Positions 23,405 through 36,338 of a DNA stretch of 64,000 nucleotides are shown in pieces. The stretch spans positions 7,049,931 to 7,113,930 of the forward strand of contig NC_070566.1 in NCBI RefSeq assembly GCF_026914185.1, given 5' to 3'. The notes beneath the pieces were generated by a model. It was not told the DNA's origin and ran no database searches. It saw only the letters and a list, made by a program, of their open reading frames with translations. Made by a program: the position numbers and the translations under genes. Numbering within the stretch: position 1 is the stretch's first letter; each line of letters opens with the position of its first letter. This DNA comes from Puccinia triticina. Taxonomy: Eukaryota; Basidiomycota; Pucciniomycetes; Pucciniales; Pucciniaceae.

Positions 23405-25095
23405 GGGAGTTGAAAATTGACTCCCATATCGACTCCCAAAAGTTGTTTACGTTGCGCGTACCACCTCAGGACGTCTGTCCCCGGTCCGCGGGATCAAATT
23501 TCGACTGGCGCGCATTTTGAGAGTTGGAAAATTAATTCCGCTATCCAGAATGGGAGTCGGAATTTTAATCTCACAAAAAATGATGAAAGATAAAAAAAAA
23601 ATTATACCTCCGCACTGGGGCACCTAAAGCCCCCCAAATTTTTACAGCGGCCATAAAGCACTCTGAATAGCACCTGATGAGGCTCACGGCATTGGCACAC
23701 CCCAGGAAAGGGGTGTGCTACTGGTCTGTGGGTCTAATTTGGTGAATTTCCCACTAAGGAAATCCGCCAAAGCCTTAGCTAGCTATAGTGCCCCAAATTC
23801 CCCCAAAATTTCACAGTGGGCATAAAAGCCTCTGAAAGGCACATGTTGAAATTCTTTGCAGTAGGAAACCCCAGGAAAGGGTTTTACTACTGTGGGTCTA
23901 AGTTGCCGGATTTCCTACTGAGAAAATCTGCCAAAGCCTTTGCCGCAGTACCCCAAAGTGCACCAAAGTTTTGGATCATGAAATAAAATAATATGTACCC
24001 AAATGGTAGCTGCAAAGAAGTAAAACACCAGCATAAAATAATTTTGAGGCAGCTGGGGCTTTTGGTTGTATCTGCTACTAATTGCCTCCGCAACAGATAA
24101 TAGTGCCTCCTCCACAGTTGATAGCGCCTCTGCAAGAGTTAATAGTGCCTCCTCCACAGTTAATAGTGCCTCAGCCACAGTTAATAGTGCCTCCAGCACA
24201 ATGATTAGTGCCTCCGCCACAATTAATAGTGCCTCCACCACAGTGATTAGTCCCTCTGTCAAAGTTAATAGTGTGTATGGCACAGTCAATAGTGCGTCTG
24301 CCACAGTTGATAATGCTTCTGCCACAGGAACTATTAACAGTGGCGGAGGCACTATTAACTGTTGTGGAGGCACTATTAACTCTTGCAGAGGCGCTATCAA
24401 CTGTGGTGGAGGCACTATTATCTGTTGCAGAGGCAATTAGTAGCAGATATGACCAAAATCCCCAGCTTCCTCAAAAGTGTTTTATGCTGGTGTGTTACTG
24501 CCTTGCAGCTAACCATTTGGGTACAGATTATTTTATTTCATGATCTAAAACTTTGGTGCACTGTGGCAAAGGCTTTGGCGGATTTCCTTAGTAGGAAATC
24601 CGCCAAATTAGACCCACAGTAGCACACCCCTTTACTGGGGTTTCCTACTGCCAAAAATTTCAACATGTGCCTTTCAGAGGATTTTATGCCCACTGTAAAA
24701 TTTTGAGGGGCTTTGGGGCACTGTAGCTAAGGCTTTGGCGGATTTCCTTAGTGGGAAATCCACCAAATTAGACCCACAGTAGCACACCCCTTTCCTGGGG
24801 TGTGCCAATGACGTGAAGCTCATCAGGTCCTATTCAGAGTGATTTATGGTTGCTGTGAAAATTTGGGGGGCTTTAGGTTCCCCAGTGCGGAGGTATAAAT
24901 TTTTCTTCATTTTCCATCATTTTTTGTGAAATTAAAATTCTGACTCCCATTCTGGATAGCAGAATTAATTTTACAACTCCCAAAATGTGCGCCGGTCAAA
25001 ATTTTGTCCTGCGGACCGGGGATGGACGTCCTGAGGTGGTCCGCGCAAGGTAAACAACTTTTGGGAGTCGATATGGGAGTCAATTTTCAACTCCC
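23405..25095. mobile_element. Large foldback element, 1691 bp
   Basis: Nearly the whole element is an inverted repeat of about 800 bp per arm. It starts GGGAGTTGAAAATTGACTCC and ends with the reverse complement. The flanks share TATATATA (23397-23404, 25096-25103), an 8-bp duplication in low-complexity DNA. The arms carry CCTCCGCACTGGGGCACCTA and AATCCGCCAAAGCC blocks. The centre holds inverted minisatellite arrays. No transposase frame is visible. Confidence 0.8.
24090..24445. repeat. Head-to-head minisatellite at the centre of the foldback element
   Basis: About 13 units of 18 bp (AATAGTGCCTCCRCCACA, with variants) run in one orientation to about 24325, then about six run in the reverse orientation to 24445. 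This gives the foldback element its hairpin tip. Confidence 0.85.
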
Positions 25096-25639
25096 TATAT
25101 ATATCTTCACTCATTCAAAATATTATGCCCCTTGGGGCCGTTTTTCAATCCTATCTTCAATATTTACATAGGATTCACAACTCTACAGGTTATGAGCCTG
25201 TGCTGTTACCAGCGGGGTTTCCCCTTCAATCATTAGATCTCCATCCTTCTGTACTGGAGAGCATATTTCCTAACCTAGTACTGCATCCTTCCGTAAAGCA
25301 TACATATCCCCAATCTTACGCTGTGCTTCCTGTTTCATATCTAAGAACTTTTTTTATCATTCTTCCGTGATATCCAGTTCAAGCTAGATTATATGGTCAA
25401 TACCAGGTCTGACCAACCCAATCTCATTATCCCCAACTTTTCAGCCAGAGTCACCCCTTCCCGTCAATCACTTCCTTCCATTCCGGAGGAGTCTTTTGAC
25501 TGAAACCCTTTCATTTCTGCAGAATCATCACTTTCTTGCGTTTCCTCCAACACCATGCCTCAAGAACAGTCCAAATTTCCATTCCTTCTTGCTCTCCCAA
25601 GCAATCTTCCTCCAATCTGCCTTCAAATTAAAACGAGTC

Positions 25640-25905
25640 CGCTACTAATGGGTCTACACCCCCCAAAGCCCTCAATACCGTACTTGCTTGGGAACTTAAG
25701 AAGTCTGGTCCAGGCAACATTGATGACAACCTGCTCAAGATTCTTCTGATCTCCAACCTCCCCACCAGCAACCAGACAATGGCAGCGGCGTCAAACTCAT
25801 TGGTTGTGAGTCAGCTCAGACAGGCAATTAGTCCTCAACTGGCGCTGGATGGGACCCATTTTCCTATGTGGTTGGTGTGGTGATTTATATGGGGCTAGCG
25901 GCGTA
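25640..25905 (+). pseudogene. Retrotransposon polyprotein fragment (possible Copia-type gag start)
   Basis: One frame reads LAWELKKSGPGNIDDNLL and later LALDGTHFPMWLVW before a stop. The L-DG-F-W pattern is typical of the start of Copia-type gag (UBN2-like) and the first motif of retroelement polyprotein fragments. There is no start codon, flanking LTR or downstream domain. Identification is from motif style only. Confidence 0.4.
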
Positions 25906-27216
25906 GAATGTCTGCTCAAAGCAGCACGTGCGGGAATGCAGTGGGGTGCCTGAGCAAAGGCTCAGTCTAAATATCCAAACAATGGGGATAAGCATCCGTT
26001 GTGGAACTACTCAAAGGGGGGAATAGAGATTGGAAGGGAGATGGATAGCAAACACTAGTACTAATGTAAGCTATGAAAAGGTGCTGATGAGGCTGCCTTC
26101 CTGACTAATGATGAGGGGAGAGAGTAAAACTACGAAAAAGAAGAAAGGTGTGGCTGATTTCTACTTGATCTTAGGAACTAGTACTATGAGCTTAACTACT
26201 GACTACTGAGGATGAGAGGGTTGGGGCAATAATTGAAGAGGGGAAGCAACGGAAATGATTCAATAGCAATGGTGAGTTTGGAGGGGCAATGGGCAATGTT
26301 CAATGGCTAATGGGTGATGAGGAATTTCTACTACAATTTCTGTATAATCTACACTGTTAATTTCTGCCTAAATCTCACTGACTGGGAAATATACAAGCGG
26401 GGGGAAGGACAGTTCTTATGTTAAGATGAAAGATGAGCAGTCAAGAGGAATTCTGGCTATGGAAAGAAAGACTGTACAAATGAGGAAGGTGATGTGAAAA
26501 TATTAAAAATTTGTAATGATGAGTGTTGGATTTCAATGGTCTTATGGCTTGCCTCTGGCAACACAGAGGATTAGCAATGACATCAAGAGTCTACGCGTTC
26601 CAATACTTCAATTTTGGAGCAGTTGACCATCCCCTTTCAAGGCCTGTTGAGCATTATCCCAAACTCTTTTCTTCATCTCGACTTCCACTTCACTCGCGGC
26701 TCTTCAAACCATCAATCATCGTTGTACGCCGCGGATCATTCGTTGAGGTCACTCGGTCTAGGCTGGCTACTTTTAGGTTCTTATATTTTTCTTTATGACT
26801 CTTGTTGACCATTGTGATATTATCTTATCTGATCATCTTTACCTCTATTAGCCTTAAAGTCCTAGTGTTTGTTATTTCTGGTTTCTCTCATAGCTCTCAT
26901 CCACAACCTTGTTCCTGTTTTATTTAGGTAAAAAACCATTCTACTTTATTCATTTGTATTTTCTTCATTTTATTGTCTTACTGAAATTATTTTATTTAGA
27001 CCAAATTTATCAATGAGCACTACTGGAAGAGATAAGCACAGATCCAATGATGTAATGTGTACAATAGGCATAGTACATAATGAGTAATGTGTGTAAAGGG
27101 TTTAATATGTGAGAAAATATCTGTAAGAGGAATGTACTGTAATGATTTAAGTAATTTACCAATGAAATGAGTGTTTTAACTAATGAAAACTGTAGGGTTT
27201 TCTGTAAATCTTAGGC
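25906..27216. other. No supported gene
   Basis: AT-rich with short frames. Nothing recognisable on either strand. Confidence 0.4.
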
Positions 27217-27975
27217 CCCGTTTGGCACCAATATAATCAGTGAACTAATCACGAGCGATATAATCTGTGACATGCTGATTATTACACCCAAAATAAAAAT
27301 TAAATAAATATATTGCTAGCGTTTGTCTGCACATGCGGAATAATTATTATGTACACTTTACCCAGGTCTGACGCAGATTGTACAACTTTGGGATGACCAT
27401 CCAAAAAAGTCATCCTTGAAACTTCAAGGAACTTCTCCCTCTCAATGACCACTCAACCGGTTGTCAAAAACAAAAACAGGAAAAAATTTTGATGACCGGT
27501 TAAAATTGAAAGGTTGAAGTCCTCTTGATTGATCTCAATGACCGGTCAGCAAGATCAACCGGTTGATCTCTGTGACCGGTCAAACAAGCCATCAAGGGGC
27601 TTTGGGATGGCCTGTTCAAACGGTCATCCAGAGGAACCCGACCTCTTGATGACCGGTTGACTGGTCATCAAGAAGGGATATACAACACCTGGATGACTTT
27701 TGTGACTCGTCATCTATTAGAAGGTGTATGTATCCTCCTTCTCAATGACCGGTCGACTGGTTATCGAGATCATTGAGAGGTTGTGTACACATTGAGCACC
27801 GGTCAATCCTCTCCATGACCGGTGGAGAGGGTGTATGATATGTATGTATGTGCCGGGTCTGAGCTGCCAATATATTGAGGGGTAGTAATGTAATTAGAGG
27901 AAATTGGATATATCACTCCGCCAAACACCATCAGTATTTCACCGATATAATCTGTGAAATATATCTAAGTATAGT
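27217..27975. repeat. Probable element with ACCGGTCATC hairpins in its centre
   Basis: The left edge GGCCCCGTTTGGCACC and the right segment CCGCCAAACACC, with repeated GATATAATCTGTGA near both ends, suggest a transposon with degraded termini. The interior 27430-27840 carries at least eight GATGACCGGT/ACCGGTCATC motifs facing each other. I could not define a target duplication. Confidence 0.5.
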
Positions 27976-28672
27976 AAATCCACACTTTCACAGAAATTTA
28001 GACCAAGGGTTTCCCCTGTACATTTATGAAAAACTGGAAATATAGATGGTTGAGTCAAAAAAAAAAATTCAAGGGTTTCCCCTATACAACAGGTGACTAC
28101 AAACAAAGGCTAAGGGTTAACCCTTTACACTACCAAGATGGATGAATTTGCAATGTCTTATATTGATCAATATAGTGTATATTGATCAATTTATATTGAT
28201 CATTTTTTTTTATTCCTCTTGATACCTTTTTCTGTGTTGCATGTCTCCTTAATAGTCTTCTATAATCTCTCTCCTTCCCCCTGTGTTAGCTTCAAGCCAC
28301 AGGAATTTTTTTTTTTTTTTGCCTGATAACATTCATAAATTTCTACATACACCATTTGATTCTTCATGAAAAAAAGACATTGCAAGTTTTAGGATTAATC
28401 CAGGGTGGCTGAGGGGTCTCAAATCTTTTTCTTTTTCTTTTTTACTTCAACAATTGATGTTATCAGAAGTCTCCAAATCTACTTTTTTTCAAAAAAGGAA
28501 AAACATTGACCCCTGACCTCTCTCATGATACCATCCTGCAAACATTGTTAATTTGGTTGGTTGAACTTCCTGAAGATATTGCAGATCATACTTGAGGTGC
28601 TACATGCATAGAAGGCCTTTTTGAAATTAGTTTACCATGGTTTAGCATATTTTTGTTGGGTTCTTTGTTTTA

Positions 28673-30685
28673 GGGTCAGCCTAAATGCACTCCAAAAAAA
28701 TCCCAAAAGCACTCCAAAAGTGAGTGTATGGAGTGTGCACTCCAATGATTGTTGGAGTACAGACTAGAGTACTCCAAGTCAATTGGAGTGCAGAAACGGG
28801 GACTCAAGACTCTTTGGAGTGCACCACAAAGAACTCCAGTGGCCAGGAAATGTAATGAGTGCCCATGAGTCTCACTCCATCAGATTGGAGTGCATTCCCC
28901 CAGCACTCCATTCCTGATATTTCTCCTCCTCAAAAGGGGAGTGCAGTACTCTGCACTCCAGCCAGAGCTGGAGTGCCTACAACTTCAACTGGGCTATGTA
29001 CAAACACACCCCACTTGATCCTCCTGATATCCATGACGGGTACAGACCGCCATTGAGCGGATTATCATCTCCTCTCAATGACCAGTCTGTACCGGACCGC
29101 CGGTCATTGAGGGAAATCACAGAAATCACACCTCTTGATGACCAGTCTGTGCCGGTCATCAAGGGGAGTAACATCTCCTCTTGAAGACCGGTCTGTGCCG
29201 GTCACCGAGGGGACTCACACCTCTTGATGACCAGCGCGGACCGGTCACACCTCCCGATGACCGGCACAGACCGGTCATCAAGGGGACTCACACCTCGATA
29301 ATCGGTCACACCGGTCATCGAGGCTAATAACACCTCCTCTTGATGACCGGTCATCACCGGTCATCGAGGTGAGTCACATCTCTTGATGACCGGTCAGACC
29401 GGTCATCGAGGGTAATAACACCTCTTGATGACCGGTGATGACCGGTCATCAAGGTGAGTCACATCCCTTGATGACCGGTCAGACCGGTCATCGAGGGGAA
29501 TAACACCTCCTCTGGATGACCGGTGTGTACCAGTCATCGAGGGGAGGTGCTACTCTCAATGACCGGTTGGTCTGACCGGTCATCGAGAGGAGGTGCTGCT
29601 CCCCTCGGTGACCGGCACAGACCGGTCATCGAAGGGACTCACACCTCTCGATGCTTCCAATGACCGGTTGGTCATCGAGAGGGCTCACACCGCTCACACC
29701 ACTCGATGACCGGTCAGACCGGTCATCGAGGGTAATAACACTCAATGACCGGTTATGGTGAGTCACATCTCTCGATGACCGGTCTGTGCCGGTCATCGAG
29801 GGGAGTAACATCTCCTCTCGATGACCGGTCAGACCAACCGGTCACCGAGAGTAGCACCTCCCCTCGATGACTGGTACACACCGGTCATTGAGAGGTGTTA
29901 TTACCCTTGATGACCGGTCTGACCGGTCATTGAGAAATGTGACTCACCTCAATGACCGGTGATGACTGGTCATCAAGAGGTGTGAGTCCCCTCGATGACC
30001 GGTCTGACCCATCATCGAGAGGTGTGAGTCCTCTCGATGACCGGTGGTGACCGGTCATTGAGAGGTGTGAGTCCTCTCAATGACCGGTCTGTGCCGGTCA
30101 TCGGGAGGTGTGACTGATGACCGGTCCGCGCCGGTCATCGAGAGGTGGGAGTCCCCTTGATGACCGGTAAAGACCGGTCATCGAGAGTAGCACCTCCCCT
30201 TGTTGACCAGTACACACCGGTCATTGAGAGGTGTGACTGATGACCCGTCCGCGCCGGTCATCGAGAGGTATGAGTCCTCTGGATGACCGGTCGTGTGAGT
30301 CCCCTCAATGACCGGTCCAGACCGGTCATCGAGAGGTGTGATTGCTGTGGGCACTCCAAAAAAAAGGAGACTTGGAGTGCACCCCAATGCACTCCATTTG
30401 GTATTTGCTAGCTTGAGTGCAAAGCCAAAATCCTTCACTGAAAAGGTGGAGTGCTTGGGCTTGCACTCCATTTTTTTTTGGAGTGCATCTAGCTGCACTC
30501 CCCTATTTTGGTCAATTTTGGAGTACCCAGTTGTGTACTCCAAGAAACATGGAGTGCCCATCTGGGGACTCCATGTTTTGGGAGTACAAAATCAAGGTAC
30601 TCCAACTTTTTTGGAGTGCTGGCCCCCCAAAGCCAAAAATGTGGAGTGCATGAAGTAAAAGTTTGGAGTGCATTTAGGCTGACCC
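28673..30685. mobile_element. Nested DNA transposon, 2013 bp, perfect 8-bp target duplication
   Basis: Perfect inverted termini of 24 bp begin GGGTCAGCCTAAATGCACTC. The 8 bases TTGTTTTA occur on both sides (28665-28672, 30686-30693). The outer 300 bp on each side is packed with GGAGTGCA/TGCACTCC pairs. The centre is the ACCGGT hairpin array. It is inserted in the left arm of the large CACTA element, whose right arm lacks it. No protein is encoded. The 8-bp duplication suggests a hAT- or Mutator-like class. Confidence 0.9.
29036..30343. repeat. ACCGGTCATCGAG hairpin array, about 25 facing pairs
   Basis: Units of the form CTCTCGATGACCGGT, a 3-6 base loop, then ACCGGTCATCGAGAG are strung together every 45-55 bp with GTGTGAGTC or AGTAACACCT spacers. 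Each unit can form its own stem of about 14 bp and each ACCGGT is itself a palindrome. Confidence 0.9.
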
Positions 30686-30789
30686 TTGTTTTATCTACTT
30701 TTGTTATCACCTACAGATTAATGAGGAATATTTCAACATAAAATTTCATCCAAAAATTGTTCTGCATATAAAACCCGGAAATATTGTGT

Positions 30790-33700
30790 TTTGGGACACA
30801 TGCATTATGCAGCAGCTACAATCTGATCAGTTGCCAAATATCACTACTTTTGTAGTTTCTTGGTGTTTCTGCCACTATATCTCATCACAGTGGCGGAATT
30901 CTTCTGCCATATGGTTATCAAAATGTTTAAATGCCCCCAAAAATTCTTCGTGTACCTTTACTCACCACAAAATCGCCAAATGTAGAAGCTACAGTCTGAT
31001 CAGTTCACAAATATCACTACTTTGGTAGTTTCTTGGTGTTTCTGCCACTATATCTCATCCCAGTGTGGGAATCCTTCTGCCATATGGTTACCAAAATATT
31101 TACGGGCCCCCAAGGATTCATGATGGACCTTAAGTCACCACAAGAACGCCAAATGTAGCAGCTACAGTCTGATCAGTTCCCCAATATCACTACTTTGGTA
31201 GTTTCTTGGTGTTTCTGCCACTATATCTCATCCCAGCATGGCAATCCTTCTGCCATATGATTAACAAAATCTTGGCAGACCCCCAAAGATTCATTATGTA
31301 CCTTTATTCACCACAAAACCCCCAAATGTAGCAGCTACAGTCTGATGAGTTCCGAAATATCACTACTTTGGTAGTTTCTTGGTGTCTCTGCCACTATATC
31401 TCATCCCAGCGTGGGAATCCTTGTGACATATGGTTACCAAAATGTTGACAGGCCCACAAGGATTCATCGTGGACCTTAAGTCACCACAAGACCCCCAAAT
31501 GTAGCAGCTACAGTCTGATCAGTTCCCAAATATAACGACTTTGGTAGTTTCTTGGTGTTTCTGCCACTATATCTCATCCCAGCGTGGGAATCCTTCTGCC
31601 ATATGGTTACTGAAATGTTGATAGGCCCCCAACGATTCATTATGGAGCTTAAGTCACCACAAGGCCCCCAAATGTAGCAGCTACAGTCTGATCAGTTCCC
31701 AAATATCACTACTTTGGTAGTTTCTTGGTGTTCTGCCACTATATCTCACCCCAGCAAGGGAATCCTTCTGACCTATGGTTACCCAAATGTTAAAAGGCCC
31801 CCAAGGATTCATTATGGTCCTTAAGTCACCACAAGACCCCCAAATGTAGCAGATACAGTCGGATCAGTTCCCAAATATCACTACTTTGGTAGTTTCTTGG
31901 TGTTTCTGCCACTATATCTCATCCCAGTGTGCGAATCCTTCTGCCATATGGTTACTAAAATGTTGAAAGGCCCCCAAGGATTCATTATGGACCTTAAGTC
32001 ACCACAAGACCCCCAAATGTAGCAGCTACAGTCTGATCAGTTCCCAAATATCACTACTTTGGTAGTTTCTTGGTTTTCTGCCACTATATCTCACCCCAGC
32101 GAGGGAATCCTTCTGACCTATGGTTACCCAAATGTTAAAAGGCCCCCAAGGATTCATTATGGTCCTTAAGTCACCACAAGACCCCCAAATGTAGCAGATA
32201 CAGTCGGATCAGTTCCCAAATATCACTACTTTGGTAGTTTCTTGGTGTTTCTGCCACTATATCTCATCCCAGTGTGCAAATCCTTCTGCCATATGGTTAT
32301 TAAAATGTTGAAAGGCCCCCAAGGATTCATTATGGACCTTAAGTCACCACAAGACCCCCAAATGTAGCAGCTACAGTCTGATCAGTTCCCAAATATCACT
32401 ACTTTGGTAGTTTCTTGGTGTTCCTGCCACTATATCTCATCCCAGCGTGGGAATCCTTCTGCCATACAGTTACCAAAATGTTTACAGGCCCCCAAAGATT
32501 CATTATGCCCCCTTACTGACCACAAAACCTCCAAATGTAGCAGCTAAAGTCTGGTCAGTTCCCAAATATAACAACTTTGGTAGTTTCTTGGTGTTTCTGC
32601 CAATATATCTCATCCCAGCGTGGGAATCCTTCTGACATATGGTTACCAAAATGTTGGCAGACCCCCAAAGATTCATTATGTACTTTAGTCACCACAAAAC
32701 CCTGAAACGTAGCAGCTACAGTCTGATCAGTTCCCAACTATCACTACTTTGGTAGTTTCTTGGTTTTCTGCCACTATATCTCATCCCAGCGTGGGAATCC
32801 TTCTGACATATGGTTACCAAAATGTTGACAGGCCCCAGAGGATTCATTATGGACCTTTACTGACCACAAAACCCCCAAATGTAGCAGCTACAGTCTGATC
32901 AGTTCTGCCACTATATCTCATCCCAGCGTGGGAATCCTTCTGCCATATGGTTACCAAAATGTTGAAAGGCCCCCAAGGATTCATTATGGAGCTTAATTCA
33001 CCACAAGGCACCCACATGAAGCAGTTACAGTCTGATGAGTTCCCAAATATCACTACTTTGGTAGTTTCTTGGTTTTCTGCCACTATATCTCATCCCAGTG
33101 TGGGAATCCTTCTGACGTATGGTTACCTGAATGTTGAAAAGCCCCCAAGGATTCATTATGGACCTTAAGTCACCACAAGACCCCCAAATGTAGCATCTAC
33201 AGTCTCATCAGTTCCCAAATATCACTACTTTGGTAGTTTCTTGGTGTTTCTGCCACTATATCTCATCCCAGCGTGGGAATCCTTCTGCCATATGAATACC
33301 AAAATGTTTACAGGCCCCCAAAGGTTCATTATGTACCTTTACTGACCACAAAACCTCCAAATGTAGCAGCTAAAGTCTGATTAGTTCCCAAATATAACAA
33401 CTTTGGTAGTTTCTTGGTGTTTCTGCCACTATATCTCATCCCAGCGTGGGAATCCTTCTGACATATGGTTACTAAAATGTTGACACGCCCCCAAATATTT
33501 ATTATGTACCTTTAGCCACCAGAAGACCACCAAATGTAGCAGCTACAGTCTGATTAGTTCCCACATATCACTACTTTTGTAGTTTCTTGGTGTTTCTGCC
33601 ACTATATCTCATCCCAGAGTGGGAATCCTCCTGCCATATGGTTACCAAAATGCTTACAGGCCCCCAGGGATTCATTATGGACCTTAAGTCACCACAAAAC

Positions 33701-35055
33701 CCCCAAATGTAGCAGCTACAGTCTGATCAGTTCCCAAATATCACTATTTTGGTAGTTTCTTGGTGTTTCTGCCACTATATCTCATCCCAGCGTGGGAATC
33801 CTTGTGACATATGGTTACCAAAATGTTGAAAGGCCCCCAAGGATTCATTCTGGAGCTTAAGTCACCACAAGGCCCCCAAATGTAGCAGCTACAGTCTGAT
33901 GAGTTCCCAAATATTACTACTTTGGTAGATTCTTGGTTTTCTGCCACTATATCTCATCCCAGCGTGGGAATCCTTCTGCCATATGGTTACTAAAATGTTG
34001 AGAGGCCCCCAAGGATTAATTATGGACCTGAAGTCACCACAAGACCCCCAAATGTAGCAGCTACAGTCTGATCAGTTCCCAAATATCACTACTTTGGTAG
34101 TTTCTTGGTGTTCCTGCCACTATATCTCATCCCAGCGTGGAAAACCTTCTGCCATGTGGTTACCAAAATTTTTACAGGCCCCCAAAGATTCATTATGTAC
34201 CTTTAATGACCACAAAACCTCCAAATGTAGCAGCTACAGTCTGATCAGTTCTGAAATATAACAACTTTGGTAGTTTCTTGGTGTTTCTGCCACTATATCT
34301 CTGCCCAGCGTGGGAATACTTCTTCCATATGGTTACCAAAATGTTTAGAGGCCCAAAAAATTCATTATGTACCTTTACTGACCACAAAACCCCCAAATGT
34401 AGCAGCTACAGTCTGATCAGTTCCCAACTATCACTACTTTGGGATTTCTTGGTGTTTCTGCCACTATATCTCATCCCAGGGTGGAAATACTTCTGCCATA
34501 TTGTTACCAAAATGTTCAGAGGCCCCAAAGATTCATTATGTACCTTTACTGACCACAAAACCCCCAAATGTAGCAGCTACAGTCTGATCAGTTCCCAACT
34601 ATCACTACTTTGGTATTTCTTGGTCTTTCTGCCACTATATCTCATCCCAGCGTGGGAATAATTCTGCCATATGTTTACCAAAATGTTAAAAAGCCCCCAA
34701 AGATTCATTATGTACCTTGACTGACCACAAAACCCCCAAATGTAGCAGCTACAGTCTGATCAGTTCCCAAAATCACTACTTTGGCAGTTACTTGGTGTTT
34801 CTGCCACTATATCTCATCCCAGCATGGGAATCCTTCTGCCATATGGTTATCAAAATTTTTACAGGCCTCCAATAATTCATTTTGTACCTTTAGTCACCAC
34901 AAAACCCCCAAATGTAGCAGCCACAGTCTGATCAGTTTGCAAATATGACTACTTTGGTAGTTTCCTGGTGTTTCTGCCACTATATCTCATCCCAGCGTGG
35001 GAATAATTCTGCCATATGGTTACCAAAATGGTAACAAGCCCCCAAAGATTTATTA
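30790..35055. repeat. Satellite array, about 172-bp unit x about 25
   Basis: Each unit contains GTAGCAGCTACAGTCTGATC, CACTACTTTGGTAGTTTCTT, CTATATCTCATCCCAGCGTG and a CCATATGGTTACCAAAATG segment. Units differ by a few per cent and some are truncated (for example about 32870). It fills the interior of the 8.2-kb CACTA element. Confidence 0.92.
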
Positions 35056-35690
35056 TGTACCTTTTTGTAACCATATGGCAGAAGTATTCCCATGCTGGGA
35101 TGAGATATAGGGGCAGAAACACCAAGAAACTACCAAAGTAGTGATATTTGGGAACTGATCAGATTGTAGCTGCTACATTTGGACTTTTGTGGTCAGTAAA
35201 GGTACATAATGAATCGTTGGGGGCTATATAATATTTTGGTAACCATATGGCAGAATTACTCCCACGCTGGGATGAGACTTAGTGGCAGAAACACCAAGAA
35301 ATACCAAAGTAGTGATATTTGGGAACTGATCAGACTGTAGCTGCTACATTTGGGGGTTTTGTGGTCAGTAAAGGTACATAATGAATCTTTGGGGGCCTCT
35401 AAACATTTTGGTAACCATATGGCAGAAGTATTCCCACACTGGGATGAGATATAGTGGCAGAAACACCAAGAAATACCAAAGTAGTGATATTTGGGAACTG
35501 ATCAGACTGTAGCTGCTACATTTGGGGGTTTTGTGGTCATTAAAGGTACACGATGAATCTTTAGGGGCCTCCAACCATTTTGGTAACCATATGGCAGAAG
35601 GATTCCCACACTGGGATGAGATATAGTGGCAGGAACACCAATAAACTACCAAAGTAGTGATATTTGGGAACTGATCAGACTGTAGCTGCT
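35056..35690. repeat. Same 172-bp satellite in inverted orientation, about four units
   Basis: At about 35055 the array flips abruptly: after GTACCTTTTT the sequence continues as the reverse complement of the unit. The inverted units join directly to the right arm of the CACTA element. Confidence 0.9.
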
Positions 35691-36338
35691 GCATAATGGA
35701 TGTGACCCCAAACACAATATTTCCGGGTTTTCTATGCAGAAAACTGCCCGATGAAATTTTATGTGGAAATATTCCTCATCAATCTGTGGTTGACAACAAA
35801 AGTTTATAAAAAAAAGAACCTGACAACAATATGCTAAACCATGGTAAACTAATTTCAAAAAGGCCTTCTATGCATGTAGCACTTCAAGTATGATGTGCAA
35901 TATCTTCAGTAAGTTCAACCAACCAAATTAGCAATGTGTGCAGGATCGTATCATGATACTGATAGAGGTCAGGGGTCAATGTTTTTCCTTTTTTGAAAAA
36001 AAGTAGATTTGGAGACTTCTGATAACATCAATTGTTGAAGTAAAAAAAAAAAAAGAAAAAAAAATTGATCCCCCTCAGCCACTCTGGTTTAATCCTAAAC
36101 CTTGCATTGTATTTTTTTCATGTAGAATTGAATGGTGTATGTATAAATTTATGAATGTTATCAGACAAAAAAAAGATTCCTGTGGCTTGAAGCAAATACA
36201 GGGGAAGGAGATAGATTATAGAAGAGCATTAAGGAGACATGGAACACAGACAAAGGTATCAAGAGGAATAAAAAAAAATTGATCAATATAAATTGATCAA
36301 TATACGACATCGCAAATTCATCCATCTTGGTAGTGTTA

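Larger units (their letters stand above)
28128..36335. mobile_element. CACTA (EnSpm)-type non-autonomous element, 8208 bp
   Basis: It starts CACTACCAAGATGGATGAAT and ends with the reverse complement. Inverted similarity continues for about 650-690 bp per arm (28128-30830 minus the nested insert, and about 35690-36335). The triplet TTA flanks both sides (28125-28127, 36336-36338). The CACTA terminus and 3-bp duplication are the hallmarks of the EnSpm/CACTA superfamily. The interior is a satellite of about 172 bp rather than genes, so it cannot make its own transposase. A younger element interrupts the left arm. Confidence 0.88.

Noticed and set aside
23915..24440. Two 120-170 codon frames rich in Ala/Glu/Leu or Ser/Ala
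   Set aside because: Both are readings of the 18-bp minisatellite at the centre of the foldback element.
30790..35690. Possible CRISPR-like array
   Set aside because: The repeats are about 172 bp with no unique spacers and sit inside a eukaryotic transposon.
34278..35715. 116-127 codon frames repeating YLIPAWEYF-like segments
   Set aside because: Translation of the 172-bp satellite. The frames end wherever a unit has an indel.
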